Of a stretch of 64,000 bases of DNA, positions 57,416 to 64,000 are shown piece after piece. This DNA is from Ampullaceana balthica (taxonomy: Eukaryota > Mollusca > Gastropoda > Lymnaeidae). The stretch is taken from NCBI GenBank assembly GCA_944989445.1, contig CALYLW010001193.1, positions 111,571-175,570 on the forward strand, given 5' to 3'. The notes under the pieces were generated by a model that made no database searches, had not been told where the DNA came from, and worked only from the letters and a program-made list of their open reading frames with translations. Numbering within the stretch: the first letter of the stretch is position 1; every line of letters begins with the position of its first letter. A program made the position numbers and the translations under genes.

Positions 57416-57668
57416 TGTCACGTGATAATCACGAGATTAGTGACGGAGAGGTCACATGGGTAAAAAGGGCGCGAAAGGAGTTGATAGAAAGTAATGGCGT
57501 TTGTGTGGCTGATGTCTCCACGTTGTGAAACCTCAAAGTTATAATTTTGTATATATTGTGCATATTAAAGTTATTTTGTTGACAACAGTATTTCAAGGAT
57601 TTATTGCACGAAAGTTTGCATTGTGAGAACGCCTACAAAACACATATATAAAAAGTAAACTATTTACA
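57416..57668 (+). mobile_element. 5' LTR of a Gypsy-like element, 253 bp
   Basis: It starts TGTCACGTGATAATCACGAG and ends ...ATTTACA. TTGGTGTCGG follows at once, a primer-binding-site-like sequence beginning TGG. GACGGAGAGGTCAC and GAGAACGCCTACAA are shared with the solo LTR at 23740-24061. A gag-like frame lies about 600 bp downstream. Confidence 0.75.
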
Positions 57669-58272
57669 TTGGTGTCGGAATAAAATTCATGTTGGTACTA
57701 TTCATATAGTCCAGAAAGCGACGTTCGTGGAAGTGACAAGTATTGTGTATTTAAAAAAGAGAAGTATTTATTAAAGGAAGAAATATTGTGAGCCATCGTA
57801 ATGTGTGATTATTCAAGTTCGTAAGCAGCAGTAAATAAACTTTTGTAATTCAATGAAATATTTAATATAAGAAGTTTTCAAGATGGCGGCTTGACTTCCC
57901 ATATTCATTGTGTCGAAATTGTGAGAATTACGATTTGGATTAATTAATTTAACTAAAGTGTCTAAAAATTACTCTAAAGTTCGGAAATTGGATAATTTGA
58001 CTAAGTGACTTACTTTATTCAAAATTTTGGACCATCGGATGTGTTTTGTCAATCTGAGGGAGCGTAGATATATAGTATACTTAAGATCCCGTATGAGGAT
58101 ACTTTGTTGCTTCATTTTGTCAAAATTAAATTTAATGGTTTAGATGTGTCACTTGTTTGGACTTAACATATTTTGAATTCAAGATTTTCTCATTTGGAGG
58201 ATTATACCTTAATAAATAAATACTTACATTCCTTACTGAATTGCTTGACTCGTATAATTTCATAAACTAAAC

Positions 58273-58645
58273 ATGGATTACTACAAAGAATTCACTGCCA
58301 TGGCAGAAAAGTTTGGCTTAAGTGGAAGAGAATTTAAAAACTTTGCTAAAGAAAAAGTGAAAAAAAGAGAAGCTAAGAATAGCTGAAGAAAAAGATATGC
58401 GAAAAATAGCAAAAGAAGAAGAGAAGCTAAAAATAGCCAAAGAAGAACAGATGCGAAAAATAGCCAAAGAAGAAGAGAGGCAAAAACAAATAATTGAAAG
58501 AGAAGAAAGAGCTGCAAGAAGAGAACTTGAACAAATTAAAAATGACAACTTAAAACTACAAATTGAACTACAGAGCAAAGGCTACAATCCTGGTAATGAC
58601 TCAAATGTAAAGTCAAACCCCAAAGGATCCAATCAAAGTTAGGTT
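58273..58645 (+). pseudogene. Gag-like N-terminus, frameshifted
   Basis: An ATG at 58273 opens MDYYKEFTAMAEKFGLSGRE, typical of Gypsy Gag N-termini. The frame ends soon at TGA. The adjacent frame carries on with a highly charged coiled-coil-like stretch (MRKIAKEEEKLKIAKEEQ, RQKQIIEREERAARREL) ending NPKGSNQS at 58642. The change of frame lies in the A-rich run near 58357-58372. The KIAKEE unit is repeated three times. Nothing of the capsid or pol follows. Confidence 0.7.
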
Positions 58646-58935
58646 CTCCACAATATATACCGTATATACTCGTTCTAAAGTCGACCTTTAGATTCTAATG
58701 TAAAATGCGGGGTGGGGGTGGGGGTCGGCTTGCGAGTGGGTCATAGTTGATTGTTTGATTGTTTATGAAAAAAACTGTGGATCGATTTTAACCCAATTCC
58801 TTGTATGCTAGCATGTGCTTGAGTGTCGCGGTTCGTATTGTATTGAAGAAACTTTTTAATATTTTTCTGTCGCGTGGTGCGGTGTTTATTATACAGTATG
58901 CAGATCAAAACCTTTAAAAGTTGTCAACAATAAAC

Positions 58936-59294
58936 TAAATAAATAGAAGTAAAAAAAAAGATTTTTAAAAACCACGTTTTTAGAAGCGGACTAAAAAGAA
59001 GAAAATAATTTAAAACGTATTAGTTCAAGTACTTCGATTTAATATGACTAAAAACGAGGGGCGGGCGCTTTTGGGGTTTAACATATGCGGTTCACTCATT
59101 CTCTCACTTATAGATCTCTCTTTTTCCTTCTAAATTACAAATCTTTAATTTGTATACCAAACACCCACCCCACGTTTTTAGTAATATTAAATCAAAGTAC
59201 TTGAAGTAATAAGTTTTAAATTATTTTCTTCTTTTTAGTCCGCTTCTAAAAACGTGGTTTTTTTTTAATCTTTTTTTTTACTTCTATTTATTTT
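58936..59294. repeat. Long imperfect inverted repeat (about 120-bp arms)
   Basis: The left arm 58936-59055 and right arm 59172-59294 are inverse copies at roughly 90% by eye; matching pieces include CCACGTTTTTAGAAGCGGAC and AAGAAGAAAATAATTTAAAA. The spacer is about 116 bp with further matching G/C-rich bits near each arm. A second, diverged copy of the right arm follows at about 59295-59400 (GTCCACTTATAACAACCTGG, GCGCCCGCCC). Could form a hairpin RNA or cruciform; possibly a foldback element. Confidence 0.85.
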
Positions 59295-59439
59295 ATTCTT
59301 TTTAGTCCACTTATAACAACCTGGTTTTAAAAAATATTTTTTACCTCTATTTATTTTACCAAACACCTCACAAGCGCCCGCCCAACGTTTTAAAAACATT
59401 GTGATGTGGTCACGGGGCGAACTCACGGATGTCAACAAA

Positions 59440-59620
59440 AGCCGACGGTACAGATGCTTTTATATAGACTATAGATAAACTTTAAAGTTCAATAATTTAA
59501 TAACGGTACATTTGATCGATCTGAAGTTTTGATACAATGCATTGTCATCCAAGATCTATCTGTGGTAAAATTTTCAGATCTCTAGGACCATCAGAAGTGG
59601 TTCAATTTTACGTTGGCAGA
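59440..59620 (-). repeat. Fragment of the ~430-bp repeat family
   Basis: Contains the inverted core ACATTTGATCGATCTGAAGT, TATAGATAAACTTTAAAG and a CATTGTCATCC piece. Another short piece (GTGCGGTGTTTATTATA) is at 58850-58890. Confidence 0.6.
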
Positions 59621-59694
59621 TTTGAAAAAATCTTGGACAAACAATGCCCAACGAAAGCGAGTTAATAAAAACGTGGTAAAAATAAGGTTGATTA

Positions 59695-60295
59695 TAATCA
59701 AGGAACATTCTGCTTAGGAAGTGAGTCCACGCAAAACGGAACGAATGATGAATGGAAAGTAGTGGTCACGCTTGAGCAGAGACACATTGAGTTCACACTT
59801 GACACAGGTGCACAAGAAAACATTTTACCATACAGATTGTTTTGTCATCTTAGAATGGGAAGCCTTCCGAAATCAACAGCAAGGCTTACAACATGCAGTG
59901 GAAAAACATTGCCTGTTGTAGGCTAAGCATCAATCAAATGCTCAATGAAAGACAAAACAGAGATGCTGGAGGAGTTTCAAATAGTCAAGACGCACTCAAA
60001 GCCGATCCTTGGTCTGCAAGCATGTCAACAACTGAATGTGATCAAAATTGTTGTAATAAGCAACAAATATCAGAGGTCCAAACAGAAGAAATATTACAAC
60101 GAATCAGACATAATTATCAACGGACGTACACACTCTCAGCGTGTTATCAACGCACAGATTCAGAAAAAACCTAAAGGCCCGTGGCAGCCAGCAGTCGTCG
60201 TGTCAGCAGCAACTACGCCAAGGTCATACATCGTTAAGACTAATGATGGTATGACATACCGACGAAACAACAACATGTTCAGACAGTAGTTTAGT
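59695..60295 (+). pseudogene. Gypsy-like protease joined to integrase C-terminus
   Basis: The first part encodes an aspartic protease domain with the active-site box LDTGAQENILPYRLF near 59800-59842, then CSGKTLPVVG and a stop at about 59923. It continues in frame with SIKCSMKDKTEM and PILGLQACQQLNVIKI. The second part is the end of integrase (KGPWQPAVVVSAATTPRSYI, TNDGMTYRRNNNMFRQ), closed by TAG at 60287. RT, RNase H and the integrase core are missing. Its protease is closely related to the fragment at 17.2-17.6 kb. Confidence 0.8.
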
Positions 60296-60629
60296 TAAGA
60301 AGAGATGTAATATATATTTTTGAGTTGGACACACCAGAAACAGAGCAAGAAGTACACACTCCCATCGTTGGTACAAATGGGCCATCACCAAAAGTCGCAA
60401 CTCAGCAAGGGAACGGACCAACAGCAGCAACAGCAATAACAGCAAGATACGGGAGACAGGTGAAGCCACCAACGAGATACCCAGATAAAGAGACATAAAT
60501 CTATGCAGTGCTTGAAGAGACATTTGAAGACTCAGTGATAGAATTCATGTACTGAATTGTTCGATGTTTTACTTGTATTGTTTTCTTATTGCTAATCTGG
60601 GTCATTCATTTGCTTTGTTAGAAGGGAGA

Positions 60630-60880
60630 TGTGAGAGACGTGTTGTTGTGCTTACATTGTATGAGCATGCTAGGACTTGACCGAGTATAAAACACGTGAT
60701 TTGTGCTGTGAATGGAGATAGTGCGTGGTCGTGAACTGAGAGGATGGCTGGATATAAATATAAGGCTCACAATGTAACAAGGGGCATTACATTGAATAAT
60801 GAAAGTTGTTACCCAGACCACAAGGTGTTGAAGTCTTGTTTCTTGACGTGCAATTTCTATTACAGACTAGTTCTATTACA
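60630..60880 (+). mobile_element. 3' LTR of a Gypsy-like element, about 251 bp
   Basis: A purine tract GAAGGGAGA precedes TGTGAGAGACGTGTTGTTGT, and the LTR ends near CTATTACA (60864 or 60880; the phrase AGACTAGTTCTATTACA is repeated). TGGTGTCAGA follows, like a primer-binding site. It probably belongs to the element whose protease/integrase debris is at 59695-60295. Its sequence differs from the TGTCACG LTR family. Confidence 0.65.
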
Positions 60881-62308
60881 TGGTGTCAGACTAGTTCTAT
60901 TACAGGTAGAGGATCACACCAACGCTAGTACCGCCTCTGGCGTTGCCGATCCTGAAAATGCCCCCCCCCCACACACCCACACTTACAATGACAACTACGC
61001 ATCTGCGTGAGTAATTAATATTGTACGTTATTACTCGTCTTTATTTCGTTTGAAAAAGTGCGCATGTTGGTATGTGCACATTAGTGTGTGTGTTAGTGTA
61101 TGTGCGTGTAAGTGTGCTTGCAAAATAACCAACAACTCAGTTGACAGAGTGCTGCAAACTGAAATCTGAATTTCAAGTTTCTTAAATATACGTGAGTTCG
61201 CAATGAAACCACAGGCATGCACAGTTTCACGGCTTCATACAATTGATCGACAGAAGTATTTTTCGCACGTCGTAAATTTTAACAATACGCAATGGCGTAA
61301 AATATAACTGCAATAAATAGAAGGTTTCAGAATACTTGTTATTATTGTTATTAATTACATACATTTGGGGGGGGGGCGAGAGTCGGAGGCGGAAAGTGTT
61401 TTGACCACTCGGCCATGGTGCATCAGTTGAGCGTTCATGGAGCCAGGATCCCTGAGCATTGTATTGATGTCCCGTTTGCCTCATTTTCAAGCAATCTTTG
61501 AATTAAACATTTCGATCTAAGATCTTTCTATTAACTAATGTAAGAAATACATGAAATATAAAAGTCATATCTATCTTCAAATGTGTGATTCATCTGAAGG
61601 AAACTCAATTAGCTTCAATGTCCGAACAATACAATTATTTCTGACACTCTACAGTAGCTTATTTATATGAATGAGTTTCAAATTAATGAATAAAAGTCAC
61701 CAATAATTTTTTAGGTTGTTTAAACACTTCTTCAACCTTCTCCCAGATGCTTGAATTTTTAATTAAATAAAAATGAATTTATATGGAAAACTAATGACTT
61801 GCTTTCACAAACATTAGCTTCCGTGTTATTTTTATACCAATATACATTTCCTTCACCCGCCTCCCCACACACACAAAAAACTATCAATATTGATTTAAAA
61901 ATATTTACATGTTGATAAAAGAAATTTGTGTCACACTGTAGCTGTGAGCTGTCCGTACCAGTCATTATATGCTTTAATGCTTTAATCAAGGGCGAGCGAA
62001 CAGGGGGGTCTAGAAGGCTAATGGTACTCCCCACCCCCTCAAAAAAAATCGCCAAGGTGTAAACACAAGTTGGAATTATTCGACAGCAATTCCACACCAT
62101 TTGTTCAGGCCTGTGATGTGTATGATGAACTTATGAAGCGATTGCAGGGCCATCTTATCCACTGGGCACATCTGGGAGTGTTGATTTTTCTGTTCTTCTC
62201 ATAAGAATGTCACTATAAGAAAGTCACTTAAGACGTCTTCAAACGTCATTTCCTATTGGCTGCTCTGTTTACTCACGACAATAATATAATAATAATTATA
62301 TATAATAC
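60881..62308. other. No gene recognised
   Basis: Homopolymer C and G runs near 60961 and 61370 and a CA/TG-rich stretch near 61070-61110. No exon or transposon terminus found. If the aerolysin-like gene continues downstream, this is its intron. Confidence 0.4.
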
Positions 62309-63246
62309 GTTCTCAGGAATCCATGCAAGTCGGTTGAGAACTCGTCAGCCACAGTGGCCACGTAAGCCACTGTCTTCCGTGTTTTAAATAAGTTGAGCTT
62401 CCAGCTGGCCGCCGTGTAGGGGTACACAGTGTTACTGTTGGTCACTGTAAATGTTTTTGTTTGCTCTTTGCCACTCTCGTCTGTTACTTTAGTTGTGTTG
62501 GCGAATTCAAGTTTATACGGTGCGCTGGGAGAGTATGTAAATGGAGGTTTGTAGCGAATCACAAGTCCCAATTCTTCTGGATTCTTCCAACTTGTTATCG
62601 TGTGTGTGATGCTCCGGACTACTGGCCTATTTAAAGTTACAGTTTTGGTGGATGCGGTGCTGTCGTTGTTGTACAAAATTCCCTGGTCGATCGTCTCTGG
62701 GAGCAACTCGTCGGTAACTGGCTGACCGTAAACAATGCTGTGTACAACAAAACTTCCAATATCCGTAAGCCAGAGCCAGACGCAGGTCATTTTTTCTTCC
62801 CGAGCATCGTCCACTCTTATCAGCTACCCAGGTGTCTCCGTTACGCCTGAAATCCTCACCGACATAAGTCGCCCTACAGCCGTTGCACCAGGCGTAGCCA
62901 AGGTAGAAGGCCAGGTTAGCCATATCCACCACAGTCGTGTCCATGATAGGGGCCTTTAACTTGTACACGTCGTCTAGCTTTTCCGGGGCTGACGCCATGG
63001 TGCAACAACGTAGCTTGTCCAGGCATCTGAATTCATCACAGCCGCTGCGATACAAGCCAGGGACAAAATAACCATCTTTGCATCTACAATATCCTATCTT
63101 GTCGAAACAGATACCTATATCCTCATCGTAACACTCGCCATATGTGTTTGGGTGGTCAGCTGGCCTGGAACATCTGTCTTCTTCTATATTGTGAAGCCAG
63201 CCCTGGCTACGTTCATACCTGTAAAGTCCTTGGAGGAAATAACCTG
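62309..63246 (-). CDS. Aerolysin-like (biomphalysin-type) pore-forming protein exon, one frame break
   Basis: The exon starts after the strong acceptor CTTGTTTCTCTGCCCAG and probably ends at AGAAC|GTATTA. The N-terminal third is Cys-rich with two related stretches, GYFLQGLYR and GYFVPGLYR, then CLDKLRCCTMA. The aerolysin fold follows: LGYAWCNGCRATYVGEDF, WVADKSGRC and, in the other frame, TDIGSFVVHSIVYG and FSTDLHGFLR. This order is that of aerolysin-type beta-barrel pore formers, which act after secretion by oligomerising on target membranes. Snail members (biomphalysins) are haemolymph immune proteins. The frame changes by one base around 62768-62776, within CAGAGCC repeats. This is either a pseudogene lesion or an assembly indel. 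The start codon, signal peptide and the end of the C-terminal lobe are not in this exon. Confidence 0.85.
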
Positions 63247-64000
63247 CTGGGCAGAGAAACAAGAGTTGAATAATTAATCGACAGTCGATAGTAGTTTTGT
63301 TTTAGATTTTCTGTGTGGATTATACATGCAATGGGCCTACACAGGAATTAAGCATATCTATAATATCTTTTATAACCTACAAACATTCCCAAATCTACAT
63401 AATGCACATCTATACAATTCTAGATATCACAGTTGAAAGGCTGATTTCCCGATTGGTATACAGTTAGTTGACAGTGGTGTGCCCCCCCCCATCTGCCTAC
63501 TAACTCCGATTTATGTAACAGTTGAAGTTCGTGATTATCTAAGAGTAGTATCTAACCCACATCACCCCATCCTCCTCCCCATCATACCTCTAACTTATCC
63601 TCACCCCGCATCATCCCCTATACCCTTACCCCACCTCCTTCTCCCTAATGATATACAACAGATGCAAAGGAAGATTTGGGTGCTTCTCGCTGGACGTTGG
63701 GAATTAAAGAAGAAGAACAAAGGAATGCAACTGCCTGGCACCTACCGTGCTTACCACACAACAAATCCAACCACCCCCCACACCCGACACTTCGAGACAT
63801 ACCTTCTATAATACCCTATTTACTTAATTTCAATTCCCAGTTACCCTGCTACTATCAATACTGCACTCCCCCCACCCGTCCCTCACCCCCCCTGTGATTG
63901 TTAGTTCGATAGTTCTGGTGGACGTTCTCGGGCATTTAGTTGAAACTGCAGATTTTGTTGAATGTGCGTGGGCTTTTAAAAATTGCCCCCCCCACCTTTC
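63247..64000. other. Intron or upstream region of the aerolysin-like gene
   Basis: The strand is C-rich on plus (CCCCACC runs), with low-complexity plus-strand frames that are not genes. The first exon with the start codon must lie to the right of the window or was not recognised here. Confidence 0.4.

Noticed and set aside
63479..63897. Pro/His-rich plus-strand frames
   Set aside because: Low-complexity C-rich DNA opposite the aerolysin-like gene's intron, with no domain and two overlapping frames.

Overview
The window looks like animal nuclear DNA, most likely from a gastropod mollusc. It is AT-rich and intron-rich, with short host exons bounded by canonical GT/AG sites. It is crowded with metazoan transposable elements: CR1/Jockey-like and RTE LINEs, tRNA-headed SINEs, hAT elements, MITEs, Gypsy remnants and an integrase-bearing element. 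An exon for an aerolysin-like beta-pore-forming protein, a family expanded as biomphalysins in freshwater snails, points to gastropods. The species is an inference.

Host coding content is small and all on the minus strand. (1) A new multi-exon gene runs from a signal-peptide exon at 25.5 kb to beyond the left edge. I traced twelve exons (25462-25522 down to 58-72), and every junction keeps the reading frame. The product is a secreted or surface protein of at least about 413 residues, with a Cys-rich GCC2/GCC3-like module and what looks like a thrice-repeated module. I do not recognise the family. (2) An aerolysin-like exon lies at 62.3-63.2 kb, with a one-base frame break near 62.77 kb. A second, phase 1-1 exon at 26.95-27.09 kb has an aerolysin-like C-terminal pattern. 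It could belong to the same gene across a repeat-filled 35-kb intron, or to a paralogue. A weak PAN/apple-like exon candidate lies near 56.6-56.8 kb.

Region by region: 0-25 kb is the new gene, with introns holding LINE copies with target-site duplications, a 3-kb hAT with nested insertions, three adjacent 28-29-bp minisatellites, SINEs, a MITE carrying Gypsy debris, tRNA-like sequences and a ~430-bp repeat family. From 27.3 to 32.6 kb is an 18-bp minisatellite. From 33 to 38.5 kb are a SINE, more of the 430-bp family, a decayed Gypsy RT/RNase H region and 19-, 28- and 36-bp minisatellites. From 39.5 to 47.3 kb is a 31-bp satellite of about 250 units with higher-order structure, followed by a 33-bp satellite to 48.75 kb. 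From 49 to 61 kb are more minisatellites, an RTE fragment, an integrase pseudogene interrupted by a MITE, LTR and gag/protease/integrase fragments and a long inverted repeat. From 62 to 64 kb is the aerolysin-like exon.

Roughly a third of the window is tandem repeat. Several arrays have units divisible by three or few stop codons, so they give long but spurious open frames. I see no bacterial-type operon, CRISPR array or defence system.
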